Below, in pieces: positions 1 through 8,288 of a stretch of DNA of 64,000 bases; position 1 is the first letter of the stretch, and every line of letters starts with the position of its first letter. Source of the stretch: Actinomycetota bacterium (lineage in GTDB: Bacteria > Actinomycetota > Thermoleophilia > RBG-16-64-13); the NCBI GenBank assembly GCA_016278725.1, contig JADQBG010000003.1:143486-207485 (forward strand). Reading direction: 5' to 3'. The notes beneath the pieces were generated by a model, which saw only the letters and a program-made list of their open reading frames with translations, was not told the DNA's origin and searched no databases. The translations under genes were made by a program, and so were the position numbers.

Positions 1-1526
1 GGCTGATTCCCACCGGGGAAGACGTGGACGTGCTCGCCGAATTGGGCGCCGCCCTGCTCCTCTTCACGATCGGCCTCGAGTTCTCACTGCGGCGACTGCT
101 CCGGTTGGGTTGGGTGCCCTTCGTGGCCGGAGGGGCGCAGATCATGCTCACCGGCGCCGCCGCGTATCTGGTCGGCATCGCCTTGGGGTTGGGCTCCCGT
201 CCCGCCATGGCGGTGGGCGCCGTCGCGGCGCTCTCGAGCACGGCCTTTGTGGTCCGGGTGCTGACCGACCGCGCTCAGACGGACAGCGTCTTCGGCCGCA
301 ACGCGATTGCCATCCTGCTCATCCAGGACGTGGCCGTGGTGCCGTTGGTCTTCTTCGTGTCGGCACTCACGGGTGACGGCGGCCTCGGTCAAACCCTGTT
401 GGATCTTGGGCGCGCGGCCTTGTTGGGGACCGCCGGTCTTGGGGTGCTCTATCTGCTGGTCGGGGTGTTCTTGCCCTGGGTCTTCCACCTGGGCGGGTTG
501 ACGCGCAATCGCGAGCTTCCGATTCTCCTCGCGGTGCTGGTGGCCCTGGGGGCTACCTGGGGAGCCCACTCCATAGAATTCAGTCCCGCCGTCGGCGCCT
601 TTGCCGCCGGGCTCTTACTGGCGGAGTCGCCGTTCGCGGTGCAGATTCGCTCGGACATCGCCGCGCTTCGCACTTTGCTGATCACGCTCTTCTTTTCTTC
701 GGTCGGTATGTTCGGCGATCCCGCCTGGGCCGTGTCTCACCTCGGGATGGTCCTGGCTTTGGTGGCGCTGGTGGTCATCGGAAAGAGCGGGATTGTGGCC
801 GGAGTGCTCCGGCTGCTGGGATATCGGTTTGGCACCGCCCTCGCCACCGGCCTGACCATCGCCCAGGTCGGAGAGTTCTCCTTTGTGTTGGCTCAGGTCG
901 CCCGCGGCGAGGGGCTCTTCGACGACGATCTGTTCCGGCTGGTTCTGTCGGTGACCGTGCTCACCCTGCTGCTCACACCTTATCTGGCCACGGCCGCGGC
1001 TCGGGTGCTTCCCGAAGCAACGTCGGGGAGGCGTGGCCGCGGGGGCAAACGCGAACCGGAGTTGGCGTGCGGCGACGGGCCGGGTCACGTGGTGGTCATC
1101 GGCTATGGACCTGCCGGCCAGCGGGCGGCTGACGTCATTCGCGAGGCGGGAGTCGAGCATCTGACCGCCGTCGACCTCAATCCGCGCAACGCCATCGCCG
1201 CCAGGGAGCGCGGTATCCGGCTGCACCTGGGGGACGCCACGCACGCCGAGGTCCTCGAGCACCTGGAGATCGGCTGCGCCTCCGCGGTTCTCATCACCAC
1301 CCCGGACCCCGCCGCGACCAAACGGATCATCGACCTCGTCCGCTTCCTCGCTCCGCAGGCCTACCTCTTGGTTCGCGCCCGCTACCATATCTATCAGGAG
1401 GATTTCCGCCGAGCCGGGGCGACCACCATCGTGGATGAGGAGGCTCAGGTGGGGCTGCAGTTGGCGAAAGAGGCCAGAGAATTGTTGGGCCTCGACGGTG
1501 CGCAGGACGACGGCCCGTCGGGTTGA
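1..1526 (+). CDS. Kef-type K+/H+ (CPA2) antiporter with TrkA-N/RCK NAD-binding domain, 5' truncated by window edge
   Basis: ORF 24..1526 is open upstream to the window edge (LIPTGEDVDVLAELGAALLLFTIGLEFSL); C-terminal HVVVIGYGPAGQRAADV Rossmann motif. Confidence 0.85.
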   Translation, partial: LIPTGEDVDVLAELGAALLLFTIGLEFSLRRLLRLGWVPFVAGGAQIMLTGAAAYLVGIALGLGSRPAMAVGAVAALSSTAFVVRVLTDRAQTDSVFGRNAIAILLIQDVAVVPLVFFVSALTGDGGLGQTLLDLGRAALLGTAGLGVLYLLVGVFLPWVFHLGGLTRNRELPILLAVLVALGATWGAHSIEFSPAVGAFAAGLLLAESPFAVQIRSDIAALRTLLITLFFSSVGMFGDPAWAVSHLGMVLALVALVVIGKSGIVAGVLRLLGYRFGTALATGLTIAQVGEFSFVLAQVARGEGLFDDDLFRLVLSVTVLTLLLTPYLATAAARVLPEATSGRRGRGGKREPELACGDGPGHVVVIGYGPAGQRAADVIREAGVEHLTAVDLNPRNAIAARERGIRLHLGDATHAEVLEHLEIGCASAVLITTPDPAATKRIIDLVRFLAPQAYLLVRARYHIYQEDFRRAGATTIVDEEAQVGLQLAKEARELLGLDGAQDDGPSG

Positions 1527-1635
1527 GGGCGGGCCGAGCCCGGGCTGAGGGCGCGTCGAGGGCCGACGGCCCCGCCTCAGGCGCCGCCGTCCTGCGCGTC
1601 CTGCGGCAGGTTTAGAGCGTCGGCGGGCAGGAAAC

Positions 1636-1664
1636 TTGTCATGTACTACGAGCTGTAGTACAAT
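1636..1664 (+). promoter_or_regulatory. sigma70-type promoter TTGTCA-N17-TACAAT with palindromic operator TGTACTAC-GAGCT-GTAGTACA (1642-1662) in the spacer and -10
   Basis: Read directly; perfect 8-bp inverted repeat overlapping -10 box. Confidence 0.6.
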
Positions 1665-1670
1665 GCAGTC

Positions 1671-1790
1671 AACAGCAAACGGGTCGGTCGGCCGTAAGGC
1701 CGACATGGCGACGACACGTTTCAAACAAAACCCATCCTCCCTCCTTCGAACTAGGGCCCCGATGACGTGGCAGCGTCGGGGCCTCAGTTC
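1671..1790 (+). ncRNA. candidate small RNA (hairpin, C-rich single-stranded segment, terminator-like hairpin)
   Basis: Downstream of the 1636 promoter: perfect hairpin GTCGGCC-GTAA-GGCCGAC (1687-1704), CCUCCCUCCUU (1736-1746), GC-rich 10-bp hairpin (1755-1783); no convincing ORF. Confidence 0.4.
1755..1783 (+). terminator. terminator-like hairpin GGCCCCGATG...CGTCGGGGCC
   Basis: 10-bp stem with one G-U, 9-nt loop; U-poor tail. Confidence 0.45.
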
Positions 1791-1903
1791 ATTCTGGAGG
1801 CGCTAGGGAGGCTCTGGATGGGGCGCTCGAGGGGGCTCCGGGGGCTCGTCGGCAGCCTCATTCATCAGGGCTTTCAGCCGGTCCCCTGCCGTCCCGTGAT
1901 CGC

Positions 1904-1931
1904 TTGAAAACCCCCCCGCCTCTGGTATCAT
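1904..1931 (+). promoter_or_regulatory. promoter of tRNA cluster, TTGAAA-N16-TATCAT with TGG extended -10
   Basis: Consensus-like hexamers 30 bp upstream of tRNA-Tyr. Confidence 0.55.
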
Positions 1932-1960
1932 CCCTCTTCGCCTTAAGGCGGCATTCCCGT

Positions 1961-2042
<82 letters not shown>

Positions 2043-2113
2043 CCTTGGCTGTTGCGCCGGTTCGTGCGGCGCCCGACGGGTGGGTCGGCGGCGATGCCGG
2101 TCTTCCGGGACGG

Positions 2114-2189
<76 letters not shown>

Positions 2190-2194
2190 TACAA

Positions 2195-2268
2195 GGCGGG
2201 GTAGCTCAGTTGGTCAGAGCAGCGGAATCATAATCCGCGAGTCCGGGGTTCGAGTCCCTGCCCCGCTA
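2195..2268 (+). tRNA. tRNA-Met (CAT), elongator type
   Basis: GGCGGGG/CCCCGCT acceptor, GCGGA-ATCATAA-TCCGC anticodon arm; lacks initiator GGG/CCC anticodon-stem pairs. Confidence 0.9.
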
Positions 2269-2370
2269 CCTAGGCTTCATCGTGCAACCCAGGGAGGGTG
2301 CTCCACCTTGGGTTCCCGTTGTGGGCTATGGTAGGATGCCGCATCGTTCAAGACAGGGAATGGTGAAGTA

Positions 2371-2520
2371 ATGCGGGTTAGAGTCACGATGGCCTGCCAA
2401 GAGTGCAAGCGCCGCAATTACACCAGCATGAAGAACAAGCGGAACGATCCGGAGCGGATCGAATTCCGTAAGTACTGCAAGTGGTGTGAGGGTCATACGG
2501 TCCATAAGGAAACCAAGTAG
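2371..2520 (+). CDS. rpmG: 50S ribosomal protein L33 (Cys4 zinc type)
   Basis: Small ORF absent from the ORF track: [49 protein letters not shown]. Confidence 0.95.
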   Translation: MRVRVTMACQECKRRNYTSMKNKRNDPERIEFRKYCKWCEGHTVHKETK

Positions 2521-2534
2521 CGCGAGTCATTCGC

Positions 2535-2611
2535 AGGGCAGTAGCTCAGCTGGCTAGAGCAGCGGTCTCCAAAACCGCAGGCCGGGGGTTCGAATCCCTC
2601 CTGCCCTGCCA
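2535..2611 (+). tRNA. tRNA-Trp (CCA)
   Basis: AGGGCAG/CTGCCCT acceptor, GCGGT-CTCCAAA-ACCGC anticodon arm, encoded CCA. Confidence 0.95.
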
Positions 2612-2634
2612 GGTTTCTTCTACATAGGTGTGTG

Positions 2635-2922
2635 ATGGCAAAGACTACGACGAGTAAGCCGACGCCCAAGACCTCTCGGGCGCAGAACCGCGGAAGCGCG
2701 GTCGCCCGCTCCACCCGTACTCAGGCAATGCAGCGGGGCGGCCGTCTCGGTGGCTTCTTTCGCGAAGTGCGCGTGGAGATGGGCAAGGTCACCTGGCCGG
2801 AGCGGGACGAATTGCTCCAGTCGACCATGGTCGTGCTGGTCGCTTGCGTAATCGCCGCGGTCTACATCGGCCTCTGGGACCTCGTCTGGGCCACTCTCGT
2901 CGATCTGGCCAGGTTGGGGTAG
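2635..2922 (+). CDS. secE: preprotein translocase subunit SecE
   Basis: FFREVRVEMGKVTWPERDELLQSTMVV motif; between tRNA-Trp and nusG. Confidence 0.95.
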   Translation: MAKTTTSKPTPKTSRAQNRGSAVARSTRTQAMQRGGRLGGFFREVRVEMGKVTWPERDELLQSTMVVLVACVIAAVYIGLWDLVWATLVDLARLG

Positions 2923-2930
2923 GGCGCGCG

Positions 2931-3458
2931 GTGTTCGATCCAAAGTGGTACGTGATCAACACGTACTCCGGTCATGAGAACAAGGCGCGGGCCAACCTGG
3001 AGCACCGTATCCAATCGATGAATCAGGTGGATGCCTTCGAGGATATCGTCGTGCCCACCGAGCAGGTCGTCGAGACCAAGGGCGGCGAGAAGGTCCAGGT
3101 GGAGAAGCGGATCTTCCCCGGCTATATCCTGGTGAAGATGATCCTGACGGACGACTCTTGGTCTCTGGTGAAAAACACACCCGGCGTAACCGGTTTCGTG
3201 GGCTCCGGCAGCGCCCCGACTCCCTTGAGCCCGACCGAGGTCGATCGCATCCTGCACACGGCCACCGTCGAGAAGCCCAAGGCCAAGGCGGAATTCTCCG
3301 TCGGGGATCAGGTCAAGGTGATTTCCGGCCCGCTGAGCGACTTTACCGGCGAGGTGTCCGAGGTCAATGCGGAGCAGAGCAAGCTCAAGGTGATGGTTTC
3401 CATCTTCGGTCGCGATACGCCGACTGAACTGGGTTTCGAGCAGGTCAAGAAGATCTAA
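2931..3458 (+). CDS. nusG: transcription termination/antitermination factor NusG
   Basis: GTG start MFDPKWYVINTYSGHENKARANLEHRI; KOW domain. Confidence 0.97.
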   Translation: MFDPKWYVINTYSGHENKARANLEHRIQSMNQVDAFEDIVVPTEQVVETKGGEKVQVEKRIFPGYILVKMILTDDSWSLVKNTPGVTGFVGSGSAPTPLSPTEVDRILHTATVEKPKAKAEFSVGDQVKVISGPLSDFTGEVSEVNAEQSKLKVMVSIFGRDTPTELGFEQVKKI

Positions 3459-3486
3459 CAAAGTGTTTCGGTGACGGGAGCGATCG

Positions 3487-3915
3487 GTGGCGAAGAAAGT
3501 TAGGGCGATCATCAAACTGCAGATTCCGGCGGGGCAAGCGAGCCCGGCCCCCCCAGTGGGCCCTGCGCTCGGCCAGCACGGGATCAACATCATGGAGTTC
3601 ACGAAGGCGTACAACGCCCAGACGCAGGACCGCGTCGGGACGATCATCCCGGTGGAGATCACCGTCTTTGAGGACCGCTCCTTCACCTTCATCACGAAGA
3701 CCCCGCCGGCGGCTGTGCTCATCCGGCAGGCCGCCGGGATCGACAAGGGCTCAGGCGTGCCGAACCGGGACAAGGTGGGCAAGATCACCGGCGCTCAACT
3801 GCGGGAGATCGCCGAGACCAAACTCCCCGACCTCAACGCCAACGACATCGAGGGCGCGATGGAGATCATCGCCGGCACCGCCCGCAGCATGGGCGTAACC
3901 GTGGAGGGCCGCTAG
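3487..3915 (+). CDS. rplK: 50S ribosomal protein L11
   Basis: [37 protein letters not shown]. Confidence 0.98.
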   Translation: MAKKVRAIIKLQIPAGQASPAPPVGPALGQHGINIMEFTKAYNAQTQDRVGTIIPVEITVFEDRSFTFITKTPPAAVLIRQAAGIDKGSGVPNRDKVGKITGAQLREIAETKLPDLNANDIEGAMEIIAGTARSMGVTVEGR

Positions 3916-4050
3916 GCCCGACGCACCGGGAGCCGAGGCGCAGGCCTCGCTCCCCTATAGGTAACCGGCCGCGGCGGCCAAGCGCGCCGCCGGGGCTCAC
4001 TACGGTGGGAGGGCAAGAAGCCCGCAGGCACCACCAGGAGGTATGTTGAC

Positions 4051-4806
4051 ATGGCCCGTTCCAAGCGCTACCGCGAGGCGCGTCGCTCCGTGGACGTCAC
4101 CCGCGAGTACTCTCCCGTCGAAGCCGTCCGTTTGCTCAAGCAACTGCCCTCGGCCAAATTCGACGAGACCATCGAAGTGCATATGAAACTGGGGGTCAAT
4201 CCCCGGCACGCCGACCAGCAGTTGCGCGGCACGCTAATGCTGCCCAACGGCACCGGCCAGGTGGTGCGCGTTGCCGTCTTCGCCAAAGGCGATAAAGCCA
4301 CCGAGGCCCAGGAGGCCGGTGCGGACCTGGTGGGCGCCGAGGACCTGGCCGCCAAGGTGGAGGCCGGCGAGATCGACTTCGATGCCGCGATCGCCACTCC
4401 CGACATGATGGGCGTGGTCGGCAAGCTCGGACGAGTGCTCGGCCCCCGCGGACTGATGCCCAATCCCAAAGCCGGTACCGTCACCTTCGACGTGGCCAAG
4501 GCGGTGCAGGACACCAAGGGCGGAAAGATCGAGTACCGCACCGACAAGTTCGGCGTGGTGCACGTGATCATCGGCAAGAAGTCATTCAGCGAGAAGGACA
4601 TCGTCGAGAACTACGCCGAGATGCTGGACGAGGTCATCCGCGCCAAACCGGCGGCGGCCAAGGGCAAGTACCTGCGCTCGATCACGCTGACCAGCACCAT
4701 GGGCCCGGGCATTCCGGTCGACACGACAAAGAGCCGGGGCCTGATCGAGGAGCTCGAGGAGGCCGCGGCGGCAGAAGCGGCCGAGGCGGCTGCAGCGGCG
4801 GTCTAA
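4051..4806 (+). CDS. rplA: 50S ribosomal protein L1
   Basis: [29 protein letters not shown]. Confidence 0.98.
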   Translation: MARSKRYREARRSVDVTREYSPVEAVRLLKQLPSAKFDETIEVHMKLGVNPRHADQQLRGTLMLPNGTGQVVRVAVFAKGDKATEAQEAGADLVGAEDLAAKVEAGEIDFDAAIATPDMMGVVGKLGRVLGPRGLMPNPKAGTVTFDVAKAVQDTKGGKIEYRTDKFGVVHVIIGKKSFSEKDIVENYAEMLDEVIRAKPAAAKGKYLRSITLTSTMGPGIPVDTTKSRGLIEELEEAAAAEAAEAAAAAV

Positions 4807-4860
4807 ATCTGCCGCAACGCGCCCCCGCCGTGGCGGGAGAGGCGCTGACTGCACATCAAA

Positions 4861-4895
4861 GAGCCCGCTCCGGGACGTGATCCCGGAGCGGGCTC
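4861..4895. terminator. bidirectional intrinsic terminator between rplA and nrfA
   Basis: Perfect 15-bp stem GAGCCCGCTCCGGGA-CGTGA-TCCCGGAGCGGGCTC, A/T flanks, between convergent genes. Confidence 0.85.
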
Positions 4896-4964
4896 TCCTT
4901 TGAAGAGGGCCTCGGTGTCGGCCCCCATACCTCGCGGGGGCCCCGTGGCTATCTCCTGGTTCGG

Positions 4965-6452
4965 CTAATAACCGAGAGACTCCGCCGGGGTGAGCAGATC
5001 CTGCACTCCCGTCGGATCTTTGAGCTCCACCTCCGAGTCGAACATCAGACCCTTCTCGCCCCGATTGTTGAGGTACGTGCCCAACTCCAGGTTGATGTCC
5101 GCCGGCACCGATACCCCGGCTTCGGCCAGCGCCTGCCTGAGCAGAGCCTGGCACTGGGTCGCCATGGCGACCGCGTCGCCCGCGATGCGTCCGGCCTCGC
5201 TGGGGTTGTGGAAGCCCAGCGAGTTCTCCGCGCCCAGATAGTTCGTGCGGTAGAAGGCCTGCAGGTAGAGTTCCTTGGCCTGGTCGTAGAGCGCCTGGTC
5301 GATTTTCTCTCCCGACTCCTGCGCCTTGTGCGTGGTCTCGAACAGCTTCGCCGAGACCGCGGTGGCGTAGCCGGCACGGTTGGTCATCGACAGGGTGCGC
5401 TCCTGGATTTGCACCACCTGGTCCTTCAGGTCCTCGATGGAGCTGGGATGGCACTGCCGGCAGGCCTCCAACTCGTTCTTCAAGGGGCTGGTCACATTGT
5501 GGTCGCTGACCTTGGCCGAGCCGACCCGCGTGTAGGGCATGTGGCAGTCGGCGCAGGATAGACCGGCATTGGCGTGCACGCTCCCGGCCGTGAAGAACTC
5601 GTACTCCGGGTGGCGGATGAACGCCAGCTTGAAGCCGGTGACTCCCTGCTTCCACTCGTAGTAGGAGGGTTCGTCCTTGATCACGTCGATGATGTTCTCG
5701 ATGGTGATGGCGCCCTCGCTGCTGCCCTGCCAAGGGTAGATAAGCTCGACCGGCTTCATCTCCTCATCACGCTGGAGCACGTAGGTCACGTGGCACTGGG
5801 CGCAGGCCAGGGTCCGCATCTGCTGACGCGTCGCGCCTTCGTGGTCAAAGCCTATGCTTTCCAAGGCGGTGGTCAAGGCGGGACGGCTGAGCTTGAGCGC
5901 CATGGTCTCGTTGTCATGGCAGTCGATGCACGCCACTCCCAGCTCTCGGTGTTCCTCGGGGATCCGCGAGAGCACTTCCAGATAAGGATCGGCCATGTAG
6001 CTGGCCCCCTGCTCCTCGCGCATGGCGGTCGCGTAAGGGGTCTTGCAGGTAAGGCACGCGCCCCCCGTCTTGACTCGCGACGGGTCTATCTCGATCTGGT
6101 CGGTGAGCATGTGGGCGTGACCGCGCGGCTCGTTGTATTCGACCCCGAAACCCCAGCCGTTGAAAAGCAGGGCCATGAAGGGGTACTCGCTCAGCTTGTC
6201 GTAGACGACCTTGCCCTCGTCGCCTCCCCGCTTATACGGACTCTCGCCGGCGGGCCTGTCCTCAGCCGTCGCCAGCCAGAGGTCGTACTGGACGGGATAG
6301 ACGTCACCCCACACCTTGGGATCGAAGGTGTCTGCCGGAATGGTCCCTGTCTTCACGGTCTCCGGCTCGTCCGGCGCGCAGCCGAGACCGAGCGGGAGAA
6401 TGGCCACGACCAGCGCGGCCAAGATCAGAAAGGCAGGCACTCTTGGTTTCAT
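4965..6452 (-). CDS. nrfA: pentaheme ammonia-forming cytochrome c nitrite reductase NrfA, lipobox-bearing
   Basis: CLTCK plus CIDCH, CAQCH, CADCH, CRQCH; HPEYE motif; N-terminal LPLGLGC lipobox; ATG at 6452. Confidence 0.93.
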   Translation of the reverse strand: MKPRVPAFLILAALVVAILPLGLGCAPDEPETVKTGTIPADTFDPKVWGDVYPVQYDLWLATAEDRPAGESPYKRGGDEGKVVYDKLSEYPFMALLFNGWGFGVEYNEPRGHAHMLTDQIEIDPSRVKTGGACLTCKTPYATAMREEQGASYMADPYLEVLSRIPEEHRELGVACIDCHDNETMALKLSRPALTTALESIGFDHEGATRQQMRTLACAQCHVTYVLQRDEEMKPVELIYPWQGSSEGAITIENIIDVIKDEPSYYEWKQGVTGFKLAFIRHPEYEFFTAGSVHANAGLSCADCHMPYTRVGSAKVSDHNVTSPLKNELEACRQCHPSSIEDLKDQVVQIQERTLSMTNRAGYATAVSAKLFETTHKAQESGEKIDQALYDQAKELYLQAFYRTNYLGAENSLGFHNPSEAGRIAGDAVAMATQCQALLRQALAEAGVSVPADINLELGTYLNNRGEKGLMFDSEVELKDPTGVQDLLTPAESLGY

Positions 6453-6475
6453 AACTTGCTCCCTCCCCTGCGAGA

Positions 6476-6946
6476 TCAAGGGTTCTTCGCTTCGACCGAT
6501 CCGCCGAAGCCGTGAGACATGCTGCGGTGGCAGTCCCAGCACGTCCTTTCCTGATCGATGTGCGTGGTCATGTCTCCGTGGCAGAGCAGGCAGTTCTCCT
6601 GGACCACCCCTTGTCCTCGTTCCGAAAGCTCGATCTGATCCGGAACCTGGTCGGTGGAGAACACCCACAGGTCATGCACGCCGTCCAGTCCCTTCTGCCA
6701 CAGGTGCCGGGGAGTGCTGGTGTTGGGCAGGTGGCAATCGACGCACTTCACCTGCCGGTGGGGGCCTTCGTGAAACCAGGATTCGTAGTTGGCTTCCATC
6801 GGATGGCAGGCTCCCCCGCAGAACGCTGGCTCCTCGGATCGGGCGAAGAGTTCGGGAGGGCCAAACGCGAGGAAGACCCCAAGGACAATTAGGCCGAGGA
6901 CCGCTCCCAGGACGACCGTCCTCGTGTTCCAACGCAAAGCAGCCAT
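6476..6946 (-). CDS. nrfH: NapC/NirT-type tetraheme quinol dehydrogenase NrfH
   Basis: N-terminal TM anchor; CGGACHPM, CVDCH, CLLCH, CWDCH; directly upstream of nrfA. Confidence 0.9.
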   Translation of the reverse strand: MAALRWNTRTVVLGAVLGLIVLGVFLAFGPPELFARSEEPAFCGGACHPMEANYESWFHEGPHRQVKCVDCHLPNTSTPRHLWQKGLDGVHDLWVFSTDQVPDQIELSERGQGVVQENCLLCHGDMTTHIDQERTCWDCHRSMSHGFGGSVEAKNP

Positions 6947-6967
6947 GGCATCACCCTCCCGGCATCC

Positions 6968-6993
6968 CTATCAGGGATAGTGTCCGCGAACAC
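6968..6993. promoter_or_regulatory. inverted repeats CTATC-AGG-GATAG and GTGT-CCGCGA-ACAC upstream of nrfH
   Basis: Read directly in the divergent nrfH/rplJ intergenic region. Confidence 0.4.
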
Positions 6994-7034
6994 CTATTGG
7001 CTTGTTACCCATTTCTCAAGCGCCACACGCCGCA

Positions 7035-7066
7035 AGTGGTTGCCACTGGGGGAGCCGTGCTATACT
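7035..7066 (+). promoter_or_regulatory. probable rplJ promoter (-10 TATACT at 7061) overlapping inverted repeat AGTGG-TTG-CCACT (7035-7047)
   Basis: TATACT -10; -35 region weak (TGGTTG or TTGCCA). Confidence 0.45.
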
Positions 7067-7072
7067 GCTCGG

Positions 7073-7232
7073 CCAAGCCCGAGACAGCCGGCGCCGCCCC
7101 GCGGGGTGACCGAAATGGTGAAGAGCGCTTCATCGGCCGGCCGAGGCAGACGTTAGACGCGAGAGAGAACGCCGACAGGCAGCCTTCAATCGCCCTCATC
7201 GTCCACTTCCGTCTCGGGGTGGGCGTTTTTTT
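7073..7232 (+). ncRNA. probable ribosomal protein L10 leader with attenuator hairpin and T-tract
   Basis: About 180-nt leader before rplJ; CGCCC (7191-7195)/GGGCG (7221-7225) stem then TTTTTTT (7226-7232). Confidence 0.6.
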
Positions 7233-7254
7233 GTGCAACGAAGGAGGGAGGCAG

Positions 7255-7779
7255 ATGCCGAAACCGGAGAAGGTCGCGGCGGTCAACGAGATCGTCGACG
7301 ATCTGAAGACCCATCCTTCGTACTTCCTGGTGGATTATCGCGGGATCACCGTATCCGAGGCGACCGAACTGCGGAGCAAGCTGCGCGAGGCCGGCGCCGA
7401 GCTCAAGGTGGTAAAGAACACCTTGGCGCTGCGGGCGGCCGGTCAGGCGGGCATGGAAGCCGTCGGCCCCATGTTGGAAGGTCCGACCGCCATCGCCTAC
7501 TGTGTCGACGATCCGGTCGGCCCGGCGAAGGCCATCCAGGATTTTACGAAGGCAACGAAGAAGCTGACGGTCAAGGGTGGATTCCTGCGCGATCATCTGA
7601 TCGCGGCATCACAGGTGGAGGAGCTTGCCTCCCTGCCCAGCCGCGACGAGCTGGTGGCCAAGGTCATCGGCGGGATTGCTGCGCCGCTGTACGGTTTTGC
7701 GACCGTGCTGACCGGGCCGATCCGCGGGCTTACCATCGCCCTGGACCAGATTCGAGAGCAGAAGGCGCAGGCGGCCTAG
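7255..7779 (+). CDS. rplJ: 50S ribosomal protein L10
   Basis: MPKPEKVAAVNEIVDDLKTHPSYFLVDYRGITVSEATELRSKLREAGAELKVVKNTL; RBS GAAGGAGGGAGG; the longer ORF start in the track is spurious. Confidence 0.97.
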   Translation: MPKPEKVAAVNEIVDDLKTHPSYFLVDYRGITVSEATELRSKLREAGAELKVVKNTLALRAAGQAGMEAVGPMLEGPTAIAYCVDDPVGPAKAIQDFTKATKKLTVKGGFLRDHLIAASQVEELASLPSRDELVAKVIGGIAAPLYGFATVLTGPIRGLTIALDQIREQKAQAA

Positions 7780-7854
7780 CCGCGCGAGCGGCGGCCGCGT
7801 GCCGCCGGAGAAACGATGCGCCCCGATTGTGTGGGGGAGGAGGTGAACAGTAGT

Positions 7855-8223
7855 ATGAACTCTCAAGAGCTTATCGAAGAGATCAAGAAGATGTCCGTGC
7901 TCGAGTTGGCGGAGGTCGTCAAGGCCCTGGAGGAGGAGTTTGGCGTGAGCGCCGCCGCCCCCGTAGCCGCCGCCGCCCCCGCGGGAGCCGCCCCGGCCGA
8001 GGCCGAAGAGCAGACCGAGTTCGACGTCGTCCTTCAAGCGGCCGGCGACAAGAAGATCCAGGTGATCAAGGTCGTCCGGCAGATCACCGGCCTGGGCCTG
8101 AAAGAGGCCAAGGACCTGGTCGACAACGCGCCGAACGCCGTCAAGGAAGCCGTCACCAAAGACGAGGCCGAAGAGGTCAAAGGTCAGCTGGAAGAAGCCG
8201 GCGCGACCGTAGAGGTAAAGTAA
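7855..8223 (+). CDS. rplL: 50S ribosomal protein L7/L12
   Basis: [51 protein letters not shown]. Confidence 0.98.
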   Translation: MNSQELIEEIKKMSVLELAEVVKALEEEFGVSAAAPVAAAAPAGAAPAEAEEQTEFDVVLQAAGDKKIQVIKVVRQITGLGLKEAKDLVDNAPNAVKEAVTKDEAEEVKGQLEEAGATVEVK

Positions 8224-8248
8224 AGACCTCCTTGGTCAGCAGTTCCCG

Positions 8249-8288
8249 AGCCCGGTTAGGGGTGCCTAAATTGGTGCCCCTCCGGGCT
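8249..8288 (+). promoter_or_regulatory. two-segment hairpin between rplL and rpoB (attenuator or RNase III-type site)
   Basis: AGCCCGG/CCGGGCT plus AGGGGTGCC/GGTGCCCCT (two G-U), loop TAAATT, 2-nt bulge. Confidence 0.6.

Noticed and set aside
615-1724. 369-aa minus-strand ORF overlapping the antiporter
   Set aside because: Antisense of a clear coding gene; composition is the mirror of high-GC codon bias (Arg/Gly/His/Asp rich), no recognisable motifs.
2286-2337. AACCCA...TGGGTT hairpin with possible promoter before rpmG
   Set aside because: Could be a weak terminator plus promoter (TTGGGT-N18-TAGGAT) but hexamers are poor; not strong enough to call.
4582-5733. 383-aa minus-strand ORF overlapping nrfA and rplA
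   Set aside because: Wrong frame relative to nrfA and reads through the terminator; no homology-like motifs.
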